64,000 bases of DNA from an uncultured Eisenbergiella sp. GTDB taxonomy: Bacteria; Bacillota; Clostridia; Lachnospirales; Lachnospiraceae. Below, in pieces: positions 8,265 to 16,861 of the stretch; position 1 is the stretch's first letter; every line of letters begins with the position of its first letter. The stretch is from the NCBI GenBank assembly GCA_947627215.1, contig CANQVD010000004.1, forward strand, positions 62,001 through 126,000, read 5' to 3'. Both the position numbers and the translations under genes were made by a program. The notes beneath the pieces are model-generated. The model was not told the DNA's origin. It made no database searches and saw only the letters and a list, made by a program, of their open reading frames with translations.

Positions 8265-9473
8265 TCAGAGAAACCGGAAGGCCGCGGTGACGAGGGCGCC
8301 GTCTTTTTCATTTTCCGTTTTCAGGAAACCGCCGTGTCGCTCGCAGAGCAGTCTGCAGATATAGAGGCCCAGGCCGAAGTGCTTTCCGGCCGCCTTTTCC
8401 GCGGAAAAGTACGGCTCGTCCGCGCGCCGCAGCGCTTCCGGGGTAAATCCCTGTCCGTCATCCTTCACCGCCAGCAGGAGAAAACCGTCCTGTTCGGAAA
8501 GGGTCAGGCCCACCGTGCCGCGGGCGAAGCGGGCGGCGTTGTCCAGCAGATTGAGGCATACCCGGGAAACGAAATCGGCGTCCAGTCTCAGGACGTGCGT
8601 GGAATCCGGATCGGCTTTGGAAAGTCTGTTCTCAAAAAGAAAGACTTTTCCGTGCTGTCCGCAGAGGGACCGACCGCTCTCTTCCAGCCCGGCGGCCAGC
8701 GAGGCGGTATCGGCGGACCGGGGCAGAGGAGAGGCCTCCTCCAGCCGCTGCAGCCGGTGCATGCTGTCCGCGTAGCGCTCCAGCCGGGTCACCTGCCGCA
8801 GAATGGCGGCGGCCGCTTTTCGGATGTCCGGCTCCGGCCTGTCCGCCAGCATCTCCCCGTGGCCCTTCAGCACGGTCAGCGGCGTGCGCAGATCGTGGGC
8901 GAAGGCGGCGTTTAAACGTTTTCGCTCCTCCAGTTGTCGGGACATGGTCAGGTGGTTTTCCCAGAGGGCGGCGCGCATTTTTTCAAACGAGGCGCAGAGC
9001 CTCCCCATCTCGTCGCCGGAGGGCCAGTTCACCTTGAAATCCAGGTCGTCGGCCGAGATGCGTACCGAGGCGTTCTGCAGAAGCACCAGCGGCGTTTTCA
9101 GCTTATTCCGGTAAAAAAGCAGGGCGGCGGCCAGAATGCAGAGCGCGGACCAGACCGGCGCCAGCAGGGAAGGAAGGATTCTCAGCGCGGACAGAAGTCT
9201 TTCGTCCCGTTCGGAAAGCAGCGGCAGGTCATGACTGATGAGGACGCCGTCGCCCTCCAGGCGGTTTCCGTTTTCATCCGTCAGATAGTAGCGTTCCCAG
9301 GAAACCGGAGGGTGTGTTTTCCGGATCCGGGAATCCAGAAGATCACAGACCTGAAAGGTCAGGAAGATCAGAAGCAGCGCCAGCAGGGTGAAGGCCGTGA
9401 TATAGAGAACGATGCTCTTTCGCAGGGAAGTGCCGCCCGCAAACTGTTTTATGCGATCCATTTGTATCCGCAC
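8265..9473 (-). CDS. sensor histidine kinase
   Basis: The 402-residue kinase has two membrane helices (about residues 20-42 and 105-125) around a short outer loop of about 60 residues, then a HAMP domain. The HisKA box FAHDLRTPL holds the phospho-accepting His near residue 194, and the HATPase boxes include DNAARFA, DDGQGF and GLGLYICR. Its start overlaps the end of the response regulator gene by 25 nt, so they are co-translated. The signal is unknown. Control of the neighbouring exporter is inferred from position only. Confidence 0.9.
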   Translation of the reverse strand: MRIQMDRIKQFAGGTSLRKSIVLYITAFTLLALLLIFLTFQVCDLLDSRIRKTHPPVSWERYYLTDENGNRLEGDGVLISHDLPLLSERDERLLSALRILPSLLAPVWSALCILAAALLFYRNKLKTPLVLLQNASVRISADDLDFKVNWPSGDEMGRLCASFEKMRAALWENHLTMSRQLEERKRLNAAFAHDLRTPLTVLKGHGEMLADRPEPDIRKAAAAILRQVTRLERYADSMHRLQRLEEASPLPRSADTASLAAGLEESGRSLCGQHGKVFLFENRLSKADPDSTHVLRLDADFVSRVCLNLLDNAARFARGTVGLTLSEQDGFLLLAVKDDGQGFTPEALRRADEPYFSAEKAAGKHFGLGLYICRLLCERHGGFLKTENEKDGALVTAAFRFL

Positions 9474-10123
9474 CCCCAGACGGTTTCGATGCAGGGTCTG
9501 TCCGTGAGCTCCGCCAGCCGGGCGCGGATGCGGCGGATATGCTCCGCCACCACACCGCTGTCTCCTTCGCTGTCATAGCCCCAGATCCGCTCATAGATCC
9601 GTTCCCGGTCAAAAAGCTGTCCGGCGTTTTCCGAAAGCAGTTCGATGATGTCAAATTCCTTTTTGGCAAAGGCCGCGGTTTGCTCTCCCAGGCTGACCGT
9701 GCGCTGGGCATAGTCGATGATCAGGCCGCCGGCGCATTTCAGGCGGGGGCTGATCTGACGTCTGGTTTCCCGGCGCAGGTGGGCGAAGACCCTGGCCTCC
9801 AGCTCGGGCAGGGAAAATGGCTTGAGGATGTAGTCGTCGCCTCCGGCCAGAAAGCCCTTCACCTTATCCGCATCCTCGATCCGCGCCGTGAGGAACAGAA
9901 TGGGACAGGAGATGTGGCCGCGGATACGGCGGCAGATTTCCAGTCCGTCCAGGTCCGGCAGATTGATGTCCAGAAGGATCAGGTCGGGGCTGCGGGAGAG
10001 CAGGGACAGGGCGGCCGCACCGTCCGGAGCGGTCAGCACTTCATATCCCTTTCCTTCGAAAAAAGAGGTGAGCATGTCCAGAATATCGTTTTCATCGTCA
10101 ACAATCAGAAGCTTTGCTTTCAT
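9449..10123 (-). CDS. OmpR-family response regulator
   Basis: This 224-residue regulator has a receiver domain with the acidic pair DDE near the N-terminus, phospho-acceptor Asp in LILLDINLPD and Lys in DYILKPF, followed by an OmpR winged helix (about 125-224). The ATG at 10123 is used: it is preceded by an AGGGGGAT ribosome site, and upstream in-frame codons are not domain-like. It precedes the kinase gene with a 25-nt overlap. Divergent from the ECF sigma gene across about 200 nt of AT-rich DNA. Confidence 0.92.
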   Translation of the reverse strand: MKAKLLIVDDENDILDMLTSFFEGKGYEVLTAPDGAAALSLLSRSPDLILLDINLPDLDGLEICRRIRGHISCPILFLTARIEDADKVKGFLAGGDDYILKPFSLPELEARVFAHLRRETRRQISPRLKCAGGLIIDYAQRTVSLGEQTAAFAKKEFDIIELLSENAGQLFDRERIYERIWGYDSEGDSGVVAEHIRRIRARLAELTDRPCIETVWGCGYKWIA

Positions 10124-10321
10124 GGGATCCCCCTGTCTGCATCGGCGGCCTGCCCGGAAGCTTTTGCGCCGCCGGAACGGATGTCTGCGGTTCTGCGCCG
10201 CAGAGGCCGCTTTTGTTGTATTATTATAATGGGAAATCCGAAAATTGCAAATGAATTCGGATTTTTGAATCCTTTTCGGAAGCCGGATCGTTATCATCTG
10301 TGAAAGGACGGAGGAGGATAC

Positions 10322-10852
10322 TTGGCGCGCGAAGATGAACTGATCAGAAAAACCGCACAGGGGGACCGGGAGGCCATGGAGGAGCTGATCGCCCTGTATT
10401 ATCCGGCTCTGCTTCGGTACTGCCGCTGGCATACGCCGGATCGGGAGACGGCACAGGACGCCGTGCAGGAAACCTTTCTGAAGGTGATCCGGTATTTCGG
10501 CTCCTACCGTCACCGGGGCGAGTTCCGTGCCTTTCTGTACCGGGTGGCCGCGAATACCTGTATCGACATGGCGAGGCGCCGCTGGCGGACGGAAACCGCG
10601 CTGACGGAGGACGGAGAAGAACCGGCGTATGTGGAGCCCGGATTTTCGCTGGCGGACGGAGATCTGGCCCTGGCGGAGCTGGTGGCTGGGCTGAAGGAGG
10701 AGCAGCGGGAGGCGGTGCTGCTGCGTTACGGTCAGGATATGACGTTAAAGGAGGTCGCGGAAACGCTTGGGCTGCCGGTGCGGACCGTTCAGTCCAGGCT
10801 GCGCAGGGCTCTGCGGGCGATCCGGGAAAAGCTGGAGCGGGAGGATGCGTGA
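10322..10852 (+). CDS. ECF-family RNA polymerase sigma factor
   Basis: The 176-residue protein has sigma region 2 (YYPALLRYCRW, then AQDAVQETFLKV) and region 4 (EVAETLGLPVRTVQSRLRR), with a short linker; this is the sigma-70 ECF plan. Start is TTG 10322 after GAGGAGG. The stop abuts the ATG of a membrane protein gene, followed by an ABC exporter, so it probably drives transcription of its own operon. The next gene could be its anti-sigma factor, but it has no visible zinc anti-sigma motif. Confidence 0.9.
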   Translation: MAREDELIRKTAQGDREAMEELIALYYPALLRYCRWHTPDRETAQDAVQETFLKVIRYFGSYRHRGEFRAFLYRVAANTCIDMARRRWRTETALTEDGEEPAYVEPGFSLADGDLALAELVAGLKEEQREAVLLRYGQDMTLKEVAETLGLPVRTVQSRLRRALRAIREKLEREDA

Positions 10853-11743
10853 ATGAAACGGAAAGGTGTTCGACAGGGAAGAAAGCGGAACGGAATGCTG
10901 AAGGAGGACGGGGGGCTGGAGGAGCGGCTTCGCCGCTGTCTGGGGGCGCAGGAGGCGGGATGCGAAGCCCTGAGGCCGGAAGGGTCTGCCGCCGCGCGGC
11001 AGTCCGCGGACGCAGTCTGCGTGCCGCCGGAGCTGCTGGCTGCTGCCGGAGCGGAGCTGGCGGGAAGAACGCGCAGGAATCGGATCGGATTCGGCACGTT
11101 TGTTCTGCGGCTGCTCCGTTACGAGGGGCTGCGGATCTGGCTTTGTCAGGCGCTGGCGCTGGCCGGGGCCAGTCTGATCGGCCGGCTGTATTTTCAGGGG
11201 GCCTTCGGGGATTTTTCCGTCCGGGGCATGGCCATGTTTCTGTGCGCCTTTTCCGCGCTGGCGGCGCTGCTGTCCTTTCCGCTGACGGGGCGGGGAAGGG
11301 GATGCCGGATGCGGGAAACGGAGCTGGCGTCGCGATACGGTCTGGCGAAGCTGGCTGCCGCAAGGGTGCTTCTGGCTGGGGCGGGAAACCTGGCGCTGCT
11401 GTGCGCTGCCTTCGGCATGGCGGCCCGCGCATCCGGTTGTGACAGAGGAAGCCTTGCTCTTTATCTGCTGGTGCCCTTTCTGGGAGCCGGCTGTCTGGGT
11501 GCCGGGCTGAACCGGATGCTGCCGGAGGCATGTGCGCCTGCCGGCTGGTGCGCCGTCGTCCCGGCGGTGCTGGCGGGCATCGTCCTGGCGGGCAGATATG
11601 CGCCGGCATGGTTTGAGCAGACCTATTCCGGCGGCTGGACCTGTGTCAGTGCCGTGCTGCTTGCGGTCTACGCGGACCAGATGCGGCGCCAGTGCCGGCG
11701 GGCCGGTCTGGTGGATCGGATCGCGGCGGGCTGGTCCGGGTAA
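10853..11743 (+). CDS. multi-pass membrane protein, possible anti-sigma or transporter partner
   Basis: The 296-residue product has a polar N-terminal 80 residues, then about six hydrophobic helices (residues about 95-280). It starts at the base after the sigma-factor stop, so translation is coupled. The cytosolic N-terminus plus membrane body would fit a membrane anti-sigma factor, but no known motif is visible. It could also be a membrane subunit of the exporter encoded next. I do not recognise the family. Confidence 0.6.
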   Translation: MKRKGVRQGRKRNGMLKEDGGLEERLRRCLGAQEAGCEALRPEGSAAARQSADAVCVPPELLAAAGAELAGRTRRNRIGFGTFVLRLLRYEGLRIWLCQALALAGASLIGRLYFQGAFGDFSVRGMAMFLCAFSALAALLSFPLTGRGRGCRMRETELASRYGLAKLAAARVLLAGAGNLALLCAAFGMAARASGCDRGSLALYLLVPFLGAGCLGAGLNRMLPEACAPAGWCAVVPAVLAGIVLAGRYAPAWFEQTYSGGWTCVSAVLLAVYADQMRRQCRRAGLVDRIAAGWSG

Positions 11744-11856
11744 GAAGCGCGGGAGCCGCGGTCGGGGCGGCCTATGAGGCGCCGGGTTCGGCCCCGAAAG
11801 GAAATCAGCGTGACGGAGCGCCCCGCGGCGGGCGGTCCGGAAAGGAGAATGAAAAG

Positions 11857-12729
11857 ATGGAGCTGCAGATCTCACATGTTACAAAGGAATTTCGGGATAA
11901 AAAAGCGGTGGACGATGTAAGCCTGACGCTGACGCCCGGGGTGTGGGGACTGCTGGGGGCCAACGGCTCCGGCAAGACCACGCTGATGCGGATCATCGCG
12001 GGCATTATGGAGCCTGCCCGGGGAGAGGTGCTGTGCGACGGCATTCCCATCCGGACGCTGGGGGAGCGCTACCGGGACGTGTTCGGATATCTGCCGCAGG
12101 AGTTCGGCTTCTATCCGGAATTCACGGTAAAGGATTATCTGGAATATATGGCCGCGCTGAAGGGGCTGCGCAGACAGGAAACGAGGACGCGGATCGACAT
12201 ACTGCTGGAACAGTTGACCCTGCTGGAGGTGAAAAAAAAGAGGATTGCCAGGCTCTCCGGGGGCATGAAGCGGCGGGTGGGCATCGCCCAGGCGCTCCTG
12301 AACGATCCGCAGGTCCTGATCCTGGACGAGCCCACCAGCGGGCTGGATCCGGGCGAACGGGTGCGCTTCCGGAATCTGCTTTCCGAATTTGCCCGGGGGA
12401 GGATCGTGCTGATCTCGACGCATATCGTGCCGGATGTGGAATATATCGCCGCCCGCAACGCCGTGATGAAGGATGGGAGGATCGTGGCCCAGGGGACCAC
12501 GCAGGAGCTGGTGAAGCCGGTGGCGGGAAAGGTATGGAGCTGTTCGGTCCCGGCGCAGAAGCTGGCGGAATATGAGCGCAGCCTGCGCGTCGTAAACCTG
12601 AAATGCGGGGAGGGGGACCGGGCGGAGATCCGCTATCTGGCTGAGGCGGAGGCGGTGGCCGGTTCCGTTCCGGCGGAACCGCGGCTGGAGGATCTGTATC
12701 TGTGGCTGTTTCCGGAGGCCGGGCGGTAG
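11857..12729 (+). CDS. ABC transporter ATPase (ABC-2 exporter)
   Basis: The 290-residue protein carries Walker A GANGSGKTT, signature LSGGMKRR, Walker B VLILDEPTSGLDP and an STHIVPD switch. The C-terminal tail ends LEDLYLWLF, matching the minus-strand ATPase at 7134-8051. ATG 11857 is preferred over far-upstream in-frame starts because AAAGGAG lies nine bases before it. Downstream permease gene begins 35 nt later. Probably under the ECF sigma factor encoded upstream. Confidence 0.9.
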   Translation: MELQISHVTKEFRDKKAVDDVSLTLTPGVWGLLGANGSGKTTLMRIIAGIMEPARGEVLCDGIPIRTLGERYRDVFGYLPQEFGFYPEFTVKDYLEYMAALKGLRRQETRTRIDILLEQLTLLEVKKKRIARLSGGMKRRVGIAQALLNDPQVLILDEPTSGLDPGERVRFRNLLSEFARGRIVLISTHIVPDVEYIAARNAVMKDGRIVAQGTTQELVKPVAGKVWSCSVPAQKLAEYERSLRVVNLKCGEGDRAEIRYLAEAEAVAGSVPAEPRLEDLYLWLFPEAGR

Positions 12730-12764
12730 AGCGCGGCGCTGTCGGATCGTGAAAGGAGAAAAAT

Positions 12765-14009
12765 ATGAGACTTTTTTATCTGGAGATCAGGCGGGTGCTG
12801 ACCACCCGGCTGACATGGGGGCTGCTGGCGGTATCTCTGCTTTTGTCCGTGGGGATGGGATACCTGCCGGTCACCTTTGAAAGCTATTCTTATCAGGCAG
12901 AGGACGGAAGCTGGACAGAGTTAAAAGGGCTGCGGGCGGTCCGTCATATGCAGTCGCTGCCGCAGGCGTCTCCCGGAGAGGTGACGCCGCAGTTGCTGAG
13001 GGAAGTCCTGGAAAACTGCCAGGATGTCCTTCGGACATACGGAAAGGAAAATATCTGGGCGCTTCCCCGGGAGCCGTTCTATGGGGAAGATATCATCCTG
13101 GATTCCTCTCTGCTCAGCCGCGTGAACGAGGCGGCCATGCGGCCGGACGGCACGGCGTCTGGACTTCTGCATGTGACCGGTGAGCAGGCGGAGCAGTTCT
13201 ATGACCTGTGCCGCACCAGACTGGCAAAACTGATGGCGCTGGAGCAGTCCGCGCATCCGGCGGCGGGAGAGCTGGCGCAGCGGATGTATGAAAAGGTGAG
13301 ATTCCCGTTTTTTTATGAATACGGGCTGGGAAGCGATTCGATGGACTATCAGACGCTGCTCATTTTTATGATCGCGTTTTTCTGCGTTTCCATTGCTGCG
13401 CCCGTGTTTTCCGCGGACTATCAGACCGGCGCGGACGATATCCAGCGGTGTGCGAAATACGGGCGGATCCGGTTGGGCATATATAAGATCCTTTCCGCCC
13501 TGCTGATCTGCGGGACCGCGTTCCTGCTCTGTATGGGCGTGTTCCTGCTCGTCACGGACAGTCTGTTCGGATGGAAAGGGCTGAAGAACAGCATGCAGGT
13601 CATATATTCGGTATCCAGTCTGCTTCCCCTGAACCTGGGCGGACTGCAGCTTGCGGTGGCGGCAGGGAGCCTTCTGTTTCTGCTTTCTCTGCTCAGCTTT
13701 ACGCTGTTCTTATCCTCGAGGCTGAAAAATACCGTTTCTTCGCTGGCCATATCGCTGGTATTCTGCGTGCTGCCGGTCATCCTGTCCGTCGCTCTGCCGG
13801 AGAGTGCCGCGGATCTGGCGGGATGCCTCCTGCCGGGCGGCGGCATCGGCATTCAGAACAGTCTGCTCTGTGAGCTGACGGATTTCCATTTTCTGCATTT
13901 CGGAGACGTTTCGTTCTGGAAGCCCTGGGTCATGCTGGCGGCCGCGGCGGCGGAGGTGCCGGTGTTCCTCGGGCTGGCGCTGCATGGATACTGCAGGAGA
14001 CGGCTGTGA
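12765..14009 (+). CDS. ABC-2 type transporter permease
   Basis: This 414-residue membrane protein has one N-terminal helix (about 15-35), an outer loop of about 160 residues, then about six helices (about 200-410). It is the membrane half of the exporter with the ATPase 35 nt upstream. An AAAGGAG site precedes the ATG. A strong terminator follows at 14074. Substrate unknown. Confidence 0.8.
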   Translation: MRLFYLEIRRVLTTRLTWGLLAVSLLLSVGMGYLPVTFESYSYQAEDGSWTELKGLRAVRHMQSLPQASPGEVTPQLLREVLENCQDVLRTYGKENIWALPREPFYGEDIILDSSLLSRVNEAAMRPDGTASGLLHVTGEQAEQFYDLCRTRLAKLMALEQSAHPAAGELAQRMYEKVRFPFFYEYGLGSDSMDYQTLLIFMIAFFCVSIAAPVFSADYQTGADDIQRCAKYGRIRLGIYKILSALLICGTAFLLCMGVFLLVTDSLFGWKGLKNSMQVIYSVSSLLPLNLGGLQLAVAAGSLLFLLSLLSFTLFLSSRLKNTVSSLAISLVFCVLPVILSVALPESAADLAGCLLPGGGIGIQNSLLCELTDFHFLHFGDVSFWKPWVMLAAAAAEVPVFLGLALHGYCRRRL

Positions 14010-14073
14010 GACTGTGCGACGGCGGGACGCGGGTGCCGCGGGCGTCAGGGTTGAATTTATAACGGTTATAGAT

Positions 14074-14130
14074 GGCCTGTGCGAAAATGTTTCGGCTTTG
14101 GAAGGCGGTATTTTCGCATGGGCCTTTTTT
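14074..14130 (+). terminator. intrinsic terminator closing the ECF/ABC operon
   Basis: GGCC plus GCGAAAAT (14074-14088) pairs with ATTTTCGC plus GGCC (14110-14124), with wobble pairs between, and six T follow. It lies about 65 nt after the permease stop. The rest of the 327-nt gap (14010-14336) holds the direct repeats and promoter listed separately. Confidence 0.8.
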
Positions 14131-14204
14131 AGATTTTCTTTTGGAACGTCGGAAAGCAAAATAGTTGTATATTTTGTTTCTATTGCGGATAAAAATGGCA
14201 TTAT

Positions 14205-14244
14205 AAAATAAATTTGATAAACTTACAAAAATAAATTTGATAAA
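14205..14244. repeat. two 17-nt direct repeats upstream of an XRE gene
   Basis: The 17-mer AAAATAAATTTGATAAA occurs exactly at 14205-14221 and 14228-14244, spaced 23 bp start to start (about two helical turns). It lies just upstream of the -35 box of the XRE gene. An autoregulatory operator is a fair inference; an UP-element role is the alternative. Confidence 0.6.
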
Positions 14245-14257
14245 AAGTAATATATAC

Positions 14258-14286
14258 TTGACAAAATGTAAGACAGGTGATAGGAT
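14258..14286 (+). promoter_or_regulatory. sigma-A type promoter of the XRE gene
   Basis: TTGACA (14258-14263), 17-nt spacer, TAGGAT (14281-14286). Transcription from here would begin near 14293, which rules out an upstream in-frame start at 14277 and supports ATG 14337 for the regulator. Confidence 0.8.
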
Positions 14287-14336
14287 CGAAACCAGAAAGG
14301 AGCTTTCGCGGGTGGATCCCCCGAAAGGAGGTGGCT

Positions 14337-14543
14337 ATGGGAAAGAACAGACGAATGAAGATCGCCCGGGTGGAAAAGGATCTCTCCCAGGAACAGTTGG
14401 CCGCTGCCGTGGGCGTGACGCGGCAGACCATCAGCATGATCGAGTCCGGCAGGTTCAACCCTTCGCTGCAGCTTTGCGTTGCGATCTGCCGGGCGCTGGA
14501 CCGGACGCTGGATCAGCTTTTCTGGGAAGAGGAAGCGGAATAA
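14337..14543 (+). CDS. small XRE-family helix-turn-helix regulator
   Basis: The 68-residue protein is almost entirely one HTH (Cro/CI fold): LSQEQLAAAVGVTRQTIS then IESGRFNPSL, ending in an LDQLFW motif. This matches the YgzD-like short regulators commonly paired with a small membrane protein. Start ATG 14337 follows AAGGAGGTGG. The membrane-protein gene begins 25 nt after its stop, so they are one operon. Direct repeats upstream suggest self-regulation. Confidence 0.88.
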   Translation: MGKNRRMKIARVEKDLSQEQLAAAVGVTRQTISMIESGRFNPSLQLCVAICRALDRTLDQLFWEEEAE

Positions 14544-14568
14544 GAAACCGTACGAGGAGGAATTCGGA

Positions 14569-15108
14569 ATGAAACAAAAGAAAGTGTTTTTGAAAAAGGT
14601 GATCGATGAACGGCAGGAGGCGGAGCTGAACCGGCTTTTGAGCGGCGGTTACTGGCTGATCTTTTACCTGCTCCTGGTCGTGCTGGTGATCGAGGCGCTT
14701 TTTCTGAGGCGGCCCTTTCAGGAATGGGCGGCGGTCTGGGCCGTGTTCATGATCGCTGCGGTGTATGAGATCTGGTCCTGTTTCAGGGCAGGCGTCTGGA
14801 CGCCGTATGAGCAGAAGCCGGGGAAGAAGAACTATATCGGCTACAGCCTGGCGGGAGCGCTGCCTGCGGCGGGCGTGATGGTATGCGCCGCCATACGCTG
14901 GGGCGATGCGCCTGCGTGGCATGATGCGGCGCTGATCTTCCTGATCGACTTTCTGCTATATTTCGCACTGTTTCTCGTTATCTTTTTCGCGGCGGGCGGG
15001 CTTTACAACCGGATGAGGCGGAAACGGGAGGAGCGGCTGGACCGGGAGCTGATGCTGGAGGAGGAACCGGAGAAATCGGGGGAAATGGGAGGACAGGGTT
15101 TATGCTGA
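14569..15108 (+). CDS. small integral membrane protein paired with the XRE regulator
   Basis: The 179-residue protein has four predicted membrane helices (about residues 24-42, 45-63, 92-110 and 120-145) and a highly charged Arg/Glu-rich C-terminal tail. ATG 14569 follows GAGGAGG. Such proteins of unknown function typically follow short XRE regulators in Clostridia. Its last 7 nt overlap the NUDIX gene start. No known catalytic motif was seen. Confidence 0.7.
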   Translation: MKQKKVFLKKVIDERQEAELNRLLSGGYWLIFYLLLVVLVIEALFLRRPFQEWAAVWAVFMIAAVYEIWSCFRAGVWTPYEQKPGKKNYIGYSLAGALPAAGVMVCAAIRWGDAPAWHDAALIFLIDFLLYFALFLVIFFAAGGLYNRMRRKREERLDRELMLEEEPEKSGEMGGQGLC

Positions 15109-15656
15109 ATGCGGACAACGCGCAGAAGCCGATCAGGCTGATCGAGCGCAGAGAGGCTTATAAAGGGAAGGTCATAACGGTATACGACGATTTGGTGGAC
15201 ATCGGCGGACATGAGACGCACTGGGATTTCATTCACCATGACGGCGCGGCGGCGGTGCTGCCGGTGCTGGAGGACGGACGGATCCTGATGGTGCGCCAGT
15301 TCCGCCACGCGCTGGGGCGGTACACGCTGGAGATCCCGGCGGGAAAGCTGGACGAGCCGGGCGAGCCGTTTCTCGATTGCGCAAAACGCGAGCTGGAAGA
15401 GGAGACCGGGTATTATTCCGACGATCTGGAGTTTTTGCTGTTCGTGAACACGACGGTGGCGTTCCTGGATGAAAAGATCGGGATCTATCTGGCCCGGAAT
15501 CTGAAAAAGGGTGAGACGCACTGGGACGACGACGAGGAGCTGGGCGTGGAAGCCTGGGAGCTGGAGGACCTGAAGCAGATGATCTTCCGGGGCGAGATGA
15601 CGGACGGAAAGACAGTGGCGGCGCTGATGACCTATGCGGCCAAATTCGGGAAATAA
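15102..15656 (+). CDS. NUDIX hydrolase, ADP-ribose pyrophosphatase type
   Basis: The 184-residue product carries a Nudix box with core KRELEEETGY (about residues 104-113) and the preceding EIPAGK motif of ADP-ribose pyrophosphatases (NudF/YqkG group). It would split ADP-ribose to AMP and ribose-5-phosphate in the cytosol. The box has one extra residue between the Gly and the first Glu compared with the consensus. It overlaps the upstream gene by 7 nt and converges with the racemase gene, 26 nt away. Confidence 0.85.
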   Translation: MLNADNAQKPIRLIERREAYKGKVITVYDDLVDIGGHETHWDFIHHDGAAAVLPVLEDGRILMVRQFRHALGRYTLEIPAGKLDEPGEPFLDCAKRELEEETGYYSDDLEFLLFVNTTVAFLDEKIGIYLARNLKKGETHWDDDEELGVEAWELEDLKQMIFRGEMTDGKTVAALMTYAAKFGK

Positions 15657-15682
15657 GGATAAGTGTGAAGGGCTGTTCGCTT

Positions 15683-16861
15683 TCAGCACAGGATCCTGTT
15701 CAGGCGGCCGCCCAGGCGGCTCAGCACTTCATTGGTGATGGTCCCGCTTTCTTCTGCGAGATCGTAGGCGGTGATCTCTTTTTGCCCGGACTTTCCTATG
15801 ATGACGGCAATATCACCGCTTTTCACGTCCGGAATGTCCGTAATGTCCGCCAGCATTTGATCCATGCAGATTCGGCCGACAACAGGCGCGGCGGTCCCAT
15901 GGATCAGGACCTGTCCGTTTCCGCAGGAAAGAGCGCGCGGGATGCCGTCGGCATATCCGATCGACAGGACGGCAATTTTCCGGTCGCTTTGGGCCACATA
16001 CTGCAATCCGTATCCCGCAGCCTCTCCCGCATACAGATCCTTTATGACCGCGACCCGCGCTTTCACGGAAAGGACAGGAGATAAGCGGACCGGACACTTC
16101 TCCATATCCGTACGGCTGCTCAAAACGCCGTAAAGGGCGATCCCGATTCTCACATAATCCTCCGCATATTCCGGATAATTGATCAGACCATAGCTTGCGA
16201 GCAAATGTACCTTCCCGAAGCCGCAGCCGTGTTTTTTCAGATCAGTGAGCACATCAAAAAAGGCGTGAACCTGCTTCAGCGTATAACCTCTGTCCGGCTC
16301 CGCATTTGTTTCATCCGCGCACAGGTGCGTGAATATCCCCTTTATGACAAGGTGGTCAAGACGGAAAATATCGCGTATCGCCTCCGTCCTTTCGGCCCGC
16401 TCCCCCAGACGGTGCATGCCAGTATCGATTTTTATGTGTACCCTGATCTTCCTGCCATAGGAATTGAGAAGCCGCGCATATGAAAGATCAATGACCGATT
16501 GTATCAGGCCGTATTTTTCCAGCATCGGAAACTGCTCGGGGTGCGTGTAACCCAGGATCAGGATTTCGCCTTTTATCCCGCCCCGGCGCAGTTCTATCCC
16601 CTCCGATACGGTGGCCGTGCAGAACGACCTGATTCCCAGCCGATTCAGTTCTTTTGAGATCAAAACGGCGCCGTGACCGTATGCGTTCGCCTTTACGATC
16701 GGCATGAGTTCACAGCCCGGCGGCAGCAGGCTTTTCAAGGAACGGACGTTTTCCCGCAGGCTGTTCCGGTCGAGCTCGATCCATGCGCGGTCTTTTAGGG
16801 CAGCGGCCATGTCGGTGCCGGACGGACGTTTTGGAGCAGGGGATATATTTGTGCGCATCAT
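15683..16861 (-). CDS. VanT-like serine/alanine racemase, soluble form
   Basis: The 392-residue PLP enzyme has the cofactor lysine in VKANAYGHGA and the catalytic Tyr region GYGLQY. Its sequence style (TVSEGIELRR, LGYTHPEQFP, FTHLCAD) is that of the racemase domain of VanT from VanG/VanC clusters rather than a housekeeping Alr. Unlike full VanT it has no membrane domain. It would make D-Ser and/or D-Ala for the ligase encoded upstream, whose end it overlaps by 4 nt. Two adjacent ATGs are possible starts. Specificity for Ser over Ala is inferred. Confidence 0.8.
   Translation of the reverse strand: MMRTNISPAPKRPSGTDMAAALKDRAWIELDRNSLRENVRSLKSLLPPGCELMPIVKANAYGHGAVLISKELNRLGIRSFCTATVSEGIELRRGGIKGEILILGYTHPEQFPMLEKYGLIQSVIDLSYARLLNSYGRKIRVHIKIDTGMHRLGERAERTEAIRDIFRLDHLVIKGIFTHLCADETNAEPDRGYTLKQVHAFFDVLTDLKKHGCGFGKVHLLASYGLINYPEYAEDYVRIGIALYGVLSSRTDMEKCPVRLSPVLSVKARVAVIKDLYAGEAAGYGLQYVAQSDRKIAVLSIGYADGIPRALSCGNGQVLIHGTAAPVVGRICMDQMLADITDIPDVKSGDIAVIIGKSGQKEITAYDLAEESGTITNEVLSRLGGRLNRILC

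Noticed and set aside
14277-14336. A longer XRE protein starting at 14277
   Set aside because: That codon lies inside the promoter, upstream of the expected transcription start; ATG 14337 has a strong ribosome site.
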